In this document: in pieces, positions 1 through 7,764 of the stretch
Position numbering within the stretch: position 1 is the stretch's first letter
Layout of the letters: each line of letters begins with the position of its first letter
From: Cytophagales bacterium
GTDB taxonomy: Bacteria > Bacteroidota > Bacteroidia > Cytophagales > CCMP332
Assembly (NCBI GenBank): GCA_028279065.1
Contig: JANQSY010000049.1
Location: 1 to 64,000 of the forward strand
DNA length: 64,000 nucleotides
Direction of reading: 5' to 3'
Notes under the pieces: generated by a model
The model's database searches: none
Seen by the model: the letters and a program-made list of their open reading frames with translations, nothing else
What the model was told of the DNA's origin: nothing
Position numbers and translations under genes: made by a program

Positions 1-76
1 GAATAACGACCGGAATAACGACCGGAATAACGACCGGAATAACGACCGGAATAACGACCGGAATAACGACCGGAAT
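1..76. repeat. 12-bp tandem repeat array, cut by the window edge
   Basis: Six perfect back-to-back copies of GAATAACGACCG fill bases 1-72, and a partial copy (GAAT) follows. The array begins at base 1, so its left end and true copy number lie outside the window. The copies are identical, which suggests recent expansion or active homogenisation. There are no spacers, so this is not a CRISPR array. Two shorter copies of the core occur at 141-177, just before the Fic gene. Confidence 0.95.
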
Positions 77-140
77 TTGATTGAAAATATTTATCATTAT
101 TTACTTTTTTTAGCTATTTAGCGCCTTTTTTAAATATTAA

Positions 141-177
141 AATAACCGGAATAATATCAAATTTAATAACCGGAATT
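141..177. promoter_or_regulatory. Two degenerate repeat cores upstream of the Fic gene
   Basis: The sequence AATAACCGGAAT occurs at 141-152 and again at 165-176, exactly 24 bp apart, which is two lengths of the upstream repeat unit. It is the array sequence AATAACGACCGGAAT with CGA deleted. The two copies lie 40-75 bp before the Fic start codon and just upstream of a TAnnTTTG-like box (TACCTTTG, 203-210). The phasing and position suggest binding sites, perhaps for the winged-helix domain of the Fic protein itself. That role is inference. Confidence 0.45.
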
Positions 178-214
178 TATAGTAGTTATATTTTCGATTC
201 CCTACCTTTGAAAA

Positions 215-1462
215 ATGACGAAAGGAATGGAACTATATAGATCGGTCTCTGCAATGGACCCGCTCCTTCCTGAAGACCGCTCAGGAAGCCTTGAGGAATT
301 GGCCTTGCGACTGATTGAATCTTCTTCCCTCCTGAGTGGAAAGCTTCATAAAAACACCCAATTAGCCATATCGGAATTGGTGAGACCGATGAATAGCTAT
401 TACTCCAATCTTATCGAAGGGCATGACACCCATCCTATTGATATTGAGAGGGCATTGAAAAATGATTTCACAGACGATAAAAGAAATCGGGATCTTCAAT
501 CAGAGGCGGTGGCTCATATAAACATTCAAAAAGAACTACCTAAACTACTGGAAGGCAGGCAACCTGTTAACCCGGCATCATGGGATTTCCTTAGAATCCT
601 TCATATGAGGTTTTATGAGGAGTTGCCTGAAACATTTAAAACCATCCAATCTGAGGAAGGATCAATGGTTGAAGTGGTACCCGGGGAGTTGAGAAACCGT
701 GAGGTTGGTGTGGGCAGCCATATCGGACCCTTTCATGGCTCATTACCTCAGTTTATGGACAAATTCGGGGAAGCATACAACCCTTTGGGCAACAATAACA
801 AGTCCAAAGCAAAAAGGATAATCGCCATAGCAGCTTCCCATCACCGACTGGTTTGGATCCACCCCTTTGTAGATGGCAACGGAAGGGTAGTAAGGCTGTT
901 TTCCGATGCAATGTTCATGACTGAGCGGCTTCATTCCAATGGACTCTGGTCGATCTCCAGAGGTCTGGCCCGGGCAGGAAAAAAGTACACAGAATTGCTT
1001 TCAGCTGCTGATCAGGTAAGGTATGATGACTACGATGGAAGAGGCAATCTGTCGAACAGGTTCCTGGAGGATTTTTGCAGCTTTTTCCTCACCACCGCCC
1101 TGGATCAAATTGAATTCATGATATCATCATTGGATATAGACAATATGTTATCCAGGATAGATTCCTTTTGTCGCTTGGCCTCTGACAGGGGTAAATTCAG
1201 GTATGAAGCCAGGTACATCCTGACGGATCTGTTCCTCAAGGGAAAACTCTCAAAAACCGAATCAATGAGGTTGACAGGCACTTCTGATAAAACCTTAAAG
1301 CTTCTTACAGACACTCTTGGCGATCTGGGCCTGCTTGAATCCAGAAAGGAAGGAAAATCTGTTTGGTATTATCCCAAGTATCCAACTAGGTATTCAGCCA
1401 TGCTTTTCCCAGGATTTTATCCTTTGGAGAAAGAGATCGACATGGATAGGGAGTTTAATTGA
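215..1462 (+). CDS. Fic-family AMP-transferase with inhibitory helix and C-terminal winged helix
   Basis: This 415-residue protein carries the complete Fic active-site motif HPFVDGNGRVVR at about residues 216-227. In the family it transfers AMP (occasionally another nucleotide) from the nucleotide cofactor to a hydroxyl side chain of a target protein. The N-terminal segment contains SNLIEG (about 64-69), matching the inhibitory (S/T)xxxE(G/N) motif of class II Fic proteins, so it should be self-inhibited and need no separate antitoxin. The last 90 residues look like a winged helix-turn-helix, as in many bacterial Fic proteins that bind DNA. The box TACCTTTG at 203-210 would start transcription almost at the first ATG, so either the mRNA is leaderless or translation starts at Met5 (227) or Met14 (254). 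The cellular target is unknown. Confidence 0.9.
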   Translation: MTKGMELYRSVSAMDPLLPEDRSGSLEELALRLIESSSLLSGKLHKNTQLAISELVRPMNSYYSNLIEGHDTHPIDIERALKNDFTDDKRNRDLQSEAVAHINIQKELPKLLEGRQPVNPASWDFLRILHMRFYEELPETFKTIQSEEGSMVEVVPGELRNREVGVGSHIGPFHGSLPQFMDKFGEAYNPLGNNNKSKAKRIIAIAASHHRLVWIHPFVDGNGRVVRLFSDAMFMTERLHSNGLWSISRGLARAGKKYTELLSAADQVRYDDYDGRGNLSNRFLEDFCSFFLTTALDQIEFMISSLDIDNMLSRIDSFCRLASDRGKFRYEARYILTDLFLKGKLSKTESMRLTGTSDKTLKLLTDTLGDLGLLESRKEGKSVWYYPKYPTRYSAMLFPGFYPLEKEIDMDREFN

Positions 1463-1541
1463 TCTCCTTGCTTCCTATATTTTTAGCTCAACTCTGAAAT
1501 CAAATGGAGCCTGAATTCATTTAAAGCCTTTTTGATTTTCA

Positions 1542-2810
1542 ATGATTACTTTGGGCAGGAAATTCAATTCCTGCTTTTTGGCCCTTAACTACATCTGGAT
1601 ATTCTTTTTTGTTGCAGCCTTTTTGCTTGCACTTGGAAAGCTCCTCATTACTGGGGATACAAATATTTTCACTGAGCTGGTCAATTCGACCTTTTCCTAT
1701 GCAAGGACCGGTTTTGAAATATCTCTTGGACTAACAGGTGTGCTGGCCTTTTGGTTGGGCTTGTTAAAAATCGCGGAAGCAAGTGGCCTGATCCAAAGAG
1801 TTGCAAGGATCATCTCCCCCATTACCACAAGGATATTCCCTGATATACCAAAGGACCATCCGGTCAATGGCAATATCCTTATGAATTTTGCTGCCAATAT
1901 GCTGGGCCTGGACAATGCTGCCACCCCTATCGGTCTAAAAGCCATGGGACAGCTTCAGGAATTCAATCAATATCCTGAAAGGGCTTCAAACTCGCAGATC
2001 ATGTTCCTGGTGCTTAATACTTCCGGGCTAACCATAATTCCCGTTAATGTAATGGTTTACCGAGCCCAAATGGGAGCGGCCAACCCTTCTGATATCTTCC
2101 TGCCAATATTAATAGCCACATTCGCATCTACCATGATAGGACTCGTAACGGTGGCCCTTTATCAAAGGATCAACCTTCTTGATAGAGTTCTTCTTTCCGC
2201 ACTGGTGGGAAGCACATTGCTGATCAGCCTAATGGTATTTTTCCTGAGTTCATTGCCTTCGGAGCAACTTCAGACCTACTCCTCCCTGGTCGGCAATTTC
2301 ATTCTCTTCTTTCTGATCACCTTTTTTGTTTCCCAGGGTATATTCCACAAAATCAACGCATTTGAGGTCTTCGTTGAAGGGGCGAAAGAGGGATTCAAAG
2401 TTGCAATCAAGATCATCCCCTACCTTGTCGCGATCCTGGTAGGTATAGGGGTATTCCGTACTGTGGGAGGAATGGACCTGCTTTCCCAGGGCTTGGGAAA
2501 GGTCTTTGCCTTTATGGGTCTGAATACCGATTTCGTGGATGCCCTCCCAACAGCATTTATGAAACCCCTTAGCGGAAGCGGCGCGAGGGGAATGATGATA
2601 GATGCCATGAAAACATTCGGCCCTGACTCCTTCACAGGACGGCTTGCTTCGACCTTCCAGGGATCGACCGATACTACCTTTTATATACTCGCGGTTTATT
2701 TCGGAAGTGTATCGATAAGGAATACCCGTTACGCGATGACCGCCGGGCTGATCGCAGACTTTGCTGGGATCATTGTAGCCATCTTGGTAGCATACCTGTT
2801 TTTTCACTGA
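1542..2810 (+). CDS. SpmA/SpmB-type fused nucleoside-recognition (Gate) membrane protein
   Basis: This 422-residue polytopic membrane protein joins an SpmA-like half and an SpmB-like half in one chain. The first half has the GVLAFWLGLLKIAEASGL segment and the NMLGLDNAATPIGLKAM region typical of SpmA. The second half (from about residue 220) has the FVEGAKEGFKVAIKIIPYLVA segment and a conserved KPLSGSGARGM motif typical of SpmB. Both halves belong to the Gate/nucleoside-recognition superfamily, so a transport role is likely. In Bacillus the homologues affect spore maturation, but nothing else here suggests sporulation and the substrate is unknown. The protein stands alone between fic and a sigma-factor operon. 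Confidence 0.85.
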   Translation: MITLGRKFNSCFLALNYIWIFFFVAAFLLALGKLLITGDTNIFTELVNSTFSYARTGFEISLGLTGVLAFWLGLLKIAEASGLIQRVARIISPITTRIFPDIPKDHPVNGNILMNFAANMLGLDNAATPIGLKAMGQLQEFNQYPERASNSQIMFLVLNTSGLTIIPVNVMVYRAQMGAANPSDIFLPILIATFASTMIGLVTVALYQRINLLDRVLLSALVGSTLLISLMVFFLSSLPSEQLQTYSSLVGNFILFFLITFFVSQGIFHKINAFEVFVEGAKEGFKVAIKIIPYLVAILVGIGVFRTVGGMDLLSQGLGKVFAFMGLNTDFVDALPTAFMKPLSGSGARGMMIDAMKTFGPDSFTGRLASTFQGSTDTTFYILAVYFGSVSIRNTRYAMTAGLIADFAGIIVAILVAYLFFH

Positions 2811-2818
2811 TCCATTTA

Positions 2819-2843
2819 TTTGAAAGGTATGCAACCTTTCAAA
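2819..2843. promoter_or_regulatory. Perfect 10-bp inverted repeat before the sigma-factor gene
   Basis: TTTGAAAGGT at 2819-2828 is matched perfectly by ACCTTTCAAA at 2834-2843, with a 5-base loop. It lies 8 bases after the transporter stop codon and 25 bases before the sigma-factor start. No T-run follows, so it is a poor intrinsic terminator, and an operator is at least as likely. CACCTTTG just downstream differs by one base from the TAnnTTTG promoter box. Confidence 0.5.
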
Positions 2844-2868
2844 TCACCTTTGCATCTTTCAAAGTAAG

Positions 2869-3447
2869 ATGCCCAAGCTGCATAAAAATATTGAGGAAAG
2901 GTCCTTGGTAAAGGGATGTCAAAATGGAGATCACCATTGCCAAAAACACCTTTTCGAAACCTACAAGGACAAAATGATGGGGGTCGCGATTCGCTACCTT
3001 CCTGAGCAGCAGCAGGCAGAGGATATCCTTATCCGCTCATTCACCAAGGTTTTTTCAAATATCAGGTCTTTCCGGTCAGAGGGAAGCCTTGAAGGATGGA
3101 TCAGAAGGATAGTGATCAACGAATCACTTGCCCAACTAAGAAAAGAGGGGCCCAGCAAATGGTCAGTATCCCTTGAGAACATATCCCAGGACCCGGGAAT
3201 AGGTGCTGAAGTCTATGATATGCTTTCGACCACAGAACTGCTCGGGATCATCTCTTCACTTCCACAGGGATATAGGACCGTTTTCAATCTTTATGCGGTT
3301 GAAGGGTTCTCGCATAAGGAGATCGCGAGCCAACTAAGGATCTCCGAAGGCACATCGAAATCTCAATACCTGCGTGCAAGAAGCCTGTTACGGAAAAAGA
3401 TCGGTAAGATGAATTCTATAAAGCAAAAAGTGGATTATGGAAGCTAG
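2869..3447 (+). CDS. ECF-type RNA polymerase sigma factor
   Basis: This 192-residue protein has the two-domain layout of extracytoplasmic-function sigma factors. Region 2 runs from about residue 25 to 95 (LFETYKDKMMGVAIRYL, then AEDILIRSFTKVFSNI and a GWIRRIVINESL helix). Region 4 covers about residues 115-180 and contains the FSHKEIASQLRISEGT helix-turn-helix that would contact the -35 region. It overlaps the next gene by 11 bases, and that gene encodes a single-pass membrane protein. This is the usual sigma/anti-sigma arrangement, so control by an envelope signal is likely. The target regulon is not visible, but the third gene of the operon is a candidate. Confidence 0.93.
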   Translation: MPKLHKNIEERSLVKGCQNGDHHCQKHLFETYKDKMMGVAIRYLPEQQQAEDILIRSFTKVFSNIRSFRSEGSLEGWIRRIVINESLAQLRKEGPSKWSVSLENISQDPGIGAEVYDMLSTTELLGIISSLPQGYRTVFNLYAVEGFSHKEIASQLRISEGTSKSQYLRARSLLRKKIGKMNSIKQKVDYGS

Positions 3448-4096
3448 TGAAAGAGGGATATTGAATAAAAAATTGGGGCATTTGTCAATGCCAGTCGATG
3501 AAGGTTTATGGGGCAGAATACCGCTAACTAAAAAGGAAAGATCTCTAAAAAAGCCGGTCTGGTGGTCAATTGCCGCAAGCATGGCATTGATGATCATTTC
3601 ATCCTTTTGGGGAAAGGATTTCATGGAATCAGCGGGAGTTCAGGAATCTATTGCCGAAAAAGAAACAGTTCCTGTCCAACACGCTCAGGCGGAAGGAACA
3701 GAACAATCAATAATAAGCGATCATATTTCGGAGACTCATTCTTCAGATAGGGAATTCCCAAACATAAGAAGCCTCGAGAAAAGGGTCGCAAAACCATATC
3801 CCAAGATGGCATCCTTCAGGGATCCGGTCTCATATCCCTCTCACTATCTGGAATCGAGAGAGATGGAGAACTCATTTGAAACGGTTGATGATCAAGGTGT
3901 TGCTGTTAGAATTCAATTGGTTTTTACTGATCCTTTCCCTGACGAAGAAAAATCAGGGCTTGGGAAAAAGATCAACAAGTTCAACAAGAAATTGAAAAAG
4001 GACCTGGACTTTCAAAAAGTAAAGACCCGGGCAAAAAAGGCGCTTGTCAGCAATGACAAAAAGAAACAAAGGGAAGAACATCCTGATATCAATTAA
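3437..4096 (+). CDS. Single-pass membrane protein, candidate anti-sigma factor
   Basis: This 219-residue protein has a short cytoplasmic N-terminus (about 35 residues), one membrane segment (about residues 38-55, VWWSIAASMALMIISSFW) and a long hydrophilic C-terminal part rich in Lys and Glu. The start overlaps the end of the sigma-factor gene by 11 bases, which implies translational coupling. Topology and position fit an anti-sigma factor. The N-terminal part lacks an obvious zinc-binding HxxxCxxC motif, so this rests mainly on context. The next gene begins directly after its stop codon. Confidence 0.7.
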   Translation: MEASERGILNKKLGHLSMPVDEGLWGRIPLTKKERSLKKPVWWSIAASMALMIISSFWGKDFMESAGVQESIAEKETVPVQHAQAEGTEQSIISDHISETHSSDREFPNIRSLEKRVAKPYPKMASFRDPVSYPSHYLESREMENSFETVDDQGVAVRIQLVFTDPFPDEEKSGLGKKINKFNKKLKKDLDFQKVKTRAKKALVSNDKKKQREEHPDIN

Positions 4097-5053
4097 ATGG
4101 CTATCAAAATGATCAAGAAATCAATTACGCATGTATTAATCCTTTCAGTCCTGATCCCCTATACCGCAGTTGGGTTGGGTAAGGATACAGTTGAGGTTGA
4201 TTTTGGAAAAAGCAAGATCCAATTCCTGGTCAAGGACAAAGCAGATCTTGAATTGTTGAAGACCTATGACCTGAACAAACTGGTCGAGGATATGCCGAAT
4301 TACCTTGATGAAGCCGAGGATAACAGAGGGCAGCTGCGAATGATCCAAAAGGTTGAAAATTCATCTGAAGATGATGAAAAGTCCAAAAAGAAATGGAAGG
4401 GTTATTGGTGTGGAAGGAGAAGCAGGCATGTCCACAACATCCATGTTGATCTCGGCCTGGATAATTGGCTGGAGGGCGGCAGGACTCCGGACAACCAGGG
4501 CTTACCCTATGGATTGAAGCCGATAGAGTCAAGATATATCGGAATAGGAAGCATACATAAGATCCGGATTGGAAAAAGGCGGGGCCCCATAAATTTTCAA
4601 TTTGGTGGTGAGATCCATTGGACGAACTATATGTTCCAAAACCAGATCACCCTTAGGCAGGACGATGTCGGAAATCCATCTTTTGTTGAGGTCAAAGATG
4701 TCACCGGGGGATATGCTTCTTCAAAATCAAAACTTACTGTTTGTGATTTTGGCATCCCATTGACCTTCGGCTATTCCGATAGAAGAGACAGATTCAATTT
4801 CAATCTAGGGGGATATATGAATTATCGCTTGGCCTCCTACACAAGAATTGTCTATCACGCGGAGGGAAACAAGAACGATCTCAGGGATTATAAGAATTAC
4901 GGGATCAATAACCTGAGGTATGGGGTTACCGGGAACATAGGTTACCATGGGTTTTCAGGCTTTATCCGTTATGACCTGGTCCCGCTTTTTTCCGATGCCT
5001 CCGGACTTCCTGAACTGAACACCGTGGTAATCGGGATCAAGGCCATACTTTGA
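4097..5053 (+). CDS. Secreted beta-rich protein, probable outer-membrane barrel
   Basis: The 318-residue product starts with a signal peptide (about residues 5-26). A short charged stretch follows (about 85-100, SSEDDEKSKKKWKG), then some 200 residues of alternating beta-strand pattern rich in Gly, Tyr and Arg that ends in an aliphatic strand (VVIGIKAIL). This fits an outer-membrane beta-barrel of the porin-family type seen beside ECF sigma factors in Bacteroidota. Its ATG directly follows the stop codon of the candidate anti-sigma gene, so the three genes form one operon, which ends at the terminator at 5074. I do not recognise a specific function. Confidence 0.7.
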   Translation: MAIKMIKKSITHVLILSVLIPYTAVGLGKDTVEVDFGKSKIQFLVKDKADLELLKTYDLNKLVEDMPNYLDEAEDNRGQLRMIQKVENSSEDDEKSKKKWKGYWCGRRSRHVHNIHVDLGLDNWLEGGRTPDNQGLPYGLKPIESRYIGIGSIHKIRIGKRRGPINFQFGGEIHWTNYMFQNQITLRQDDVGNPSFVEVKDVTGGYASSKSKLTVCDFGIPLTFGYSDRRDRFNFNLGGYMNYRLASYTRIVYHAEGNKNDLRDYKNYGINNLRYGVTGNIGYHGFSGFIRYDLVPLFSDASGLPELNTVVIGIKAIL

Positions 5054-5073
5054 TCCAAAAGTTTATGAACCAC

Positions 5074-5106
5074 AAGGCCGGGGATCTTTCTCCGGCCTTT
5101 TTTTGT
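5074..5106 (+). terminator. Intrinsic terminator after the sigma-factor operon
   Basis: AAGGCCGG at 5074-5081 pairs with CCGGCCTT at 5092-5099, and a T-run follows immediately (to about 5104). The hairpin ends the ECF sigma/anti-sigma/barrel operon 20 bases after the last stop codon. Confidence 0.9.
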
Positions 5107-5138
5107 TGGAATGGATTGGAGCAATATGGCTAAATTTG
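5106..5138 (+). promoter_or_regulatory. Bacteroidota-type promoter of lemA
   Basis: TAAATTTG at 5131-5138 matches the TAnnTTTG -7 box, and a TTG triplet at 5106-5108 sits 22 bases upstream as a possible -33 element. Transcription would begin near 5144. This excludes the upstream in-frame ATG at 5111 and supports Met at 5162 as the lemA start. Confidence 0.7.
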
Positions 5139-5161
5139 GACCCCAAAAACGCGCCTTTCAA

Positions 5162-5761
5162 ATGAAAAAAAGCTGGATCGTAATTATTATTCTTCTAGTC
5201 CTTGTATTTATCCTATACGGGACTTTCAAAGGCAAGTACAACCAAATGGTTAGCCTTGATGAAACCACTTCACAAACCTGGGCACAGGTGGAAAACCAAT
5301 ACCAAAGAAGGCTTGACCTTATTCCAAATCTTGTCAACACGGTAAAGGGATATGCGGATTTCGAAAAAGAGACCCTTACCCAGGTGATCGAAGCCCGGGC
5401 GAATGCTACACGGCCTGAGATAAAAGTGGATCCTTCAAAGCTTGATGCATCGGCGATCCAGAATTTCCAGGCAGCTCAGGACCAGGTTTCAAGCGCTCTC
5501 TCAAGGCTGCTGGTGACCATTGAAAGATACCCTGACCTAAAGGCCAATACCCAGTTTCAACAACTTCAGGTCCAGTTAGAGGGAACAGAGAACAGGATCG
5601 CAACGGAAAGAAAGAGATTCAATGATAGCGTAAAGGCGTATAATCAATACATCCGATTGTTCCCCAATAATGTATTCGCAGGGATGTTCAGTTTTGAAAA
5701 GAAGGCCTATTTTGAAGCTAAAGAGGGAGCGGAAGAGGCTCCCGAAGTGAATTTTGAGTAA
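5162..5761 (+). CDS. lemA: LemA family protein
   Basis: The 199-residue protein has one N-terminal membrane segment (about residues 4-22, SWIVIIILLVLVFILYG) followed by helical sequence with the family hallmark NQYQRRLDLIPNLVNTVKGYA. It also has the C-terminal motif YNQYIRLFPNNVFAGMF, typical of full-length LemA. The in-frame ATG at 5111 lies before the likely transcription start, so 5162 is preferred. The gene overlaps the next (TPM-domain) gene, and LemA next to TPM-domain proteins is a recurrent bacterial arrangement. LemA is an inner-membrane protein of unclear biochemical role, linked in some species to envelope stress and signalling. Confidence 0.93.
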   Translation: MKKSWIVIIILLVLVFILYGTFKGKYNQMVSLDETTSQTWAQVENQYQRRLDLIPNLVNTVKGYADFEKETLTQVIEARANATRPEIKVDPSKLDASAIQNFQAAQDQVSSALSRLLVTIERYPDLKANTQFQQLQVQLEGTENRIATERKRFNDSVKAYNQYIRLFPNNVFAGMFSFEKKAYFEAKEGAEEAPEVNFE

Positions 5762-6191
5762 GGATTTCTTTTCCCAGGACCAAATAAAAAAATTGGAGGC
5801 TGCAATCCGGGAAGCGGAGTTGAAGACTTCGGGGGAGATCCGTGTACATCTTGAAAAAAAGTGCCGGGGCAATGTTCTTGATAGAGCAGCCGAGGTTTTC
5901 TCCCACCTCCATATGCACAAAACCAAACTCAGAAATGGAGTTCTTTTCTACCTGGCCTACCGATCTCACAAATTTGCCATCATCGGCGATGTAGGGATCA
6001 ACCGTTTGGTACCGATCAATTTTTGGGATGATATAAAGGACCGGATGCAAAGAAAATTCAAGGAGGGGGAGTTTGTTGATGGTTTGGAAGGAGGAATATG
6101 GCAGGCTGGACATGCCCTGGCGGAACATTTCCCGTATCAAAGCGATGATAAAAACGAATTATCAGATGACATATCCTTTGGGGATAACTAG
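5754..6191 (+). CDS. Soluble TPM-domain protein
   Basis: This 145-residue protein is a single TPM domain without a signal peptide. It shows the pattern TSGEIRVHLEKKC, then NGVLFYLAYRSHKFAIIGDVGIN, and ends with an acidic tail. It starts at a TTG codon that overlaps the lemA stop, so it is translationally coupled to lemA. Some TPM proteins have phosphatase activity and others are chaperone- or membrane-associated; no activity can be assigned here. The following gene is a second, exported TPM protein, giving the order lemA-TPM-TPM. Confidence 0.85.
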   Translation: MSKDFFSQDQIKKLEAAIREAELKTSGEIRVHLEKKCRGNVLDRAAEVFSHLHMHKTKLRNGVLFYLAYRSHKFAIIGDVGINRLVPINFWDDIKDRMQRKFKEGEFVDGLEGGIWQAGHALAEHFPYQSDDKNELSDDISFGDN

Positions 6192-6969
6192 GGCCTTGAT
6201 CGCATTTTTGATCCTCCTTTTTTTCCAGGCAGGCCTTGCTCAGGAGATCCCTCCTATCCCCGACCCACCCCGCCTGGTAAATGACCTATATGGATTGCTT
6301 CACAAATCTGAAGTGGATGAACTGGAGCATAAACTCAGGAACTACAATGACTCTACCTCAACCGAACTGGTCATTGTGATCGAAAACAGCAGCCATGGAA
6401 GAGAAACCATGGAATATGCAACAGATCTCTTCTCCAACTGGAAGATCGGAAAGGCCGGAAAGGATAATGGGATCTTGATCTATATAGCTTTCCATGACAG
6501 GAGGATGGCCATAGTAACAGGCTATGGAATGGAGGGAGCGGTACCCGATGCCTCTACATATACCATTCGTGAAAAGATTCTCAAGCCCCATTTCAAAGAG
6601 GGGGAATTTTATAAGGGACTTGATGAGGCTAGCACCGCCATTTTTCTTTTGGCAGCCGGGGAATACAGCGCAGAAGAGCTAGACAATGCCTTTAAGGACC
6701 AAACCAGGGCCTTAAAACTTGGACTGACACTATTGTTCGTCCTTATCTTGTTTATTACCATATCGATCCAATTTAGGAATAAGGGCCCCAAGGCTATAGG
6801 AAGGCCATTAAGTCCTTGGGAAGTTTTAATTTTAGGAAGCGGTATGGGTCGTTCCTCCAGCGGATGGACCGATTTTTCCAGTGGCTCCGGTGGGTTCGGT
6901 GCAGGAGGTGGATTTGGAGGGTTCGGAGGGGGAATGACAGGAGGAGGAGGCTCAGCGGGAAGCTGGTAA
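6145..6969 (+). CDS. Exported TPM-domain protein with glycine-rich tail (YgcG-like)
   Basis: The product (274 residues from Met at 6145) has a signal peptide ending near GLAQ, a TPM domain (PRLVNDLYGLL ... STELVIVIENSSHG ... DNGILIYIAFHDRRMAIVTGYG), a membrane segment (LGLTLLFVLILFITISI) and a C-terminal tail very rich in Gly and Ser. This is the layout of YgcG-family proteins, which sit in the envelope with the TPM domain outside the cytoplasm. The open frame extends upstream to 6073, but that part overlaps the preceding gene and places extra sequence before the signal peptide. Met at 6145 or 6166 is more likely. Confidence 0.88.
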   Translation: MIKTNYQMTYPLGITRALIAFLILLFFQAGLAQEIPPIPDPPRLVNDLYGLLHKSEVDELEHKLRNYNDSTSTELVIVIENSSHGRETMEYATDLFSNWKIGKAGKDNGILIYIAFHDRRMAIVTGYGMEGAVPDASTYTIREKILKPHFKEGEFYKGLDEASTAIFLLAAGEYSAEELDNAFKDQTRALKLGLTLLFVLILFITISIQFRNKGPKAIGRPLSPWEVLILGSGMGRSSSGWTDFSSGSGGFGAGGGFGGFGGGMTGGGGSAGSW

Positions 6970-6978
6970 AGCAGGCAT

Positions 6979-7173
6979 ATGGCGAAAGAAGAGCAAAAAA
7001 AGGATCAGTCAAAAAAACAATCTGGGGAAAAATCCCAAAAGCCGGATTGGGTGGATATCATTGAAAAAAACTCAGACGATCTTACTAAGCATATGTACGC
7101 CCTTTTTAAGAACGGAATGCTTAAAACAAATTTTGAAGAGGAACTGGAGAAAGAGAAAAAAAGATCAAAATAG
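6979..7173 (+). CDS. Small charged protein of unknown function
   Basis: This 64-residue open frame begins 9 bases after the TPM gene and encodes a very Lys/Glu-rich protein with no membrane segment. It runs the full gap between the TPM operon and the convergent gene and overlaps the latter by 9 bases. Position and spacing favour a real last gene of the lemA operon. I do not recognise the family, and the biased composition means it could be spurious. Confidence 0.5.
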   Translation: MAKEEQKKDQSKKQSGEKSQKPDWVDIIEKNSDDLTKHMYALFKNGMLKTNFEEELEKEKKRSK

Positions 7174-7677
7174 ATCCTCCCGATCAAAGAACTTCTTTTT
7201 CTCCTCATCCGACATTTTTAGCAATCGCATTATTCTAGGTCCACTTGGACGCTCCAAGGTGAATAGCACCAGGGCCATTCCATAGATCCCTGTGAAAATA
7301 TACCAACCCGAAAGGATGTAGAAGAGCACCGGTATCATCGAGATCATAAAATCATAGAACCAAAGACGCTTGCTGAGGAAAAAATACAGGATCATTCTAT
7401 CGGGAAGTTGTTTTGATTGGTCAGTACCTTCCAAAGAGATCTTATACCTCCTTCTTAGCAGCAACATTACCAGGGGAACCACCATAAGTAAAATGCCTGC
7501 AATTGTGGTCAATACAAGGCTGTTGGAAAAAAAAGGTATTCCTGGCTCCTTTTCATTTGCATAGTAAAAGAATCCGGCACTGAAGATCAGAATGGTCGTG
7601 CCAACCATTCCATTGAAAATGATCTGAACCCTGTCGATAAAGGATTTGCTATTTCTGTAATATTCCTGAATTGCCAC
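7165..7677 (-). CDS. Small integral membrane protein of unknown function
   Basis: The 170-residue product has four predicted membrane segments (about residues 22-40, 52-73, 106-122 and 124-140) and a short charged C-terminus. The hydrophobic segments come in two pairs separated by a cytoplasmic basic loop (LLRRRYKISLEGTDQSKQLP). It stands alone, convergent with the lemA operon and divergent from the TetR/paa cluster. No family is recognised. Confidence 0.65.
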   Translation of the reverse strand: MAIQEYYRNSKSFIDRVQIIFNGMVGTTILIFSAGFFYYANEKEPGIPFFSNSLVLTTIAGILLMVVPLVMLLLRRRYKISLEGTDQSKQLPDRMILYFFLSKRLWFYDFMISMIPVLFYILSGWYIFTGIYGMALVLFTLERPSGPRIMRLLKMSDEEKKKFFDREDLF

Positions 7678-7732
7678 GGAGCAAAAATAAGCCAGCGCTC
7701 TTCATCTGATTAATCGTAGAGGAATTTACTTG

Positions 7733-7760
7733 CTAACAAACGTTAGGTTGTTTATATTTG
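7733..7760 (+). promoter_or_regulatory. Promoter and likely TetR operator of the paa cluster
   Basis: CTAACAAACGTTAG at 7733-7746 is an inverted repeat (CTAAC-AAAC-GTTAG) lying just upstream of TATATTTG at 7753-7760, a perfect TAnnTTTG box. Dyads of this size next to a TetR gene are usually its own operator, so the regulator would control itself and the paa genes behind it. The box lies only 4 bases before the GTG start, which implies a leaderless or nearly leaderless mRNA. Binding is inferred. Confidence 0.6.
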
Positions 7761-7764
7761 CGCC

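Noticed and set aside
1-76. Tandem repeat as a CRISPR array
   Set aside because: Units are 12 bp and directly adjacent, without spacers, and no cas gene is present.
215-1462. Fic gene as a toxin-antitoxin module
   Set aside because: The inhibitory motif is inside the Fic protein itself, and no separate small antitoxin gene lies next to it.
1542-2810. SpmA/SpmB similarity as evidence of sporulation
   Set aside because: The family is widespread in non-sporulating Bacteroidota, and no other sporulation gene is present.
2250-2834. 194-codon minus-strand open frame
   Set aside because: It lies antisense within the SpmA/SpmB-type transporter gene, which has clear family motifs; the minus-strand product has no recognisable features.
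5111-5161. ATG at 5111 as lemA start
   Set aside because: A consensus -7 box at 5131-5138 places transcription downstream of it, and the extra residues precede the membrane anchor.
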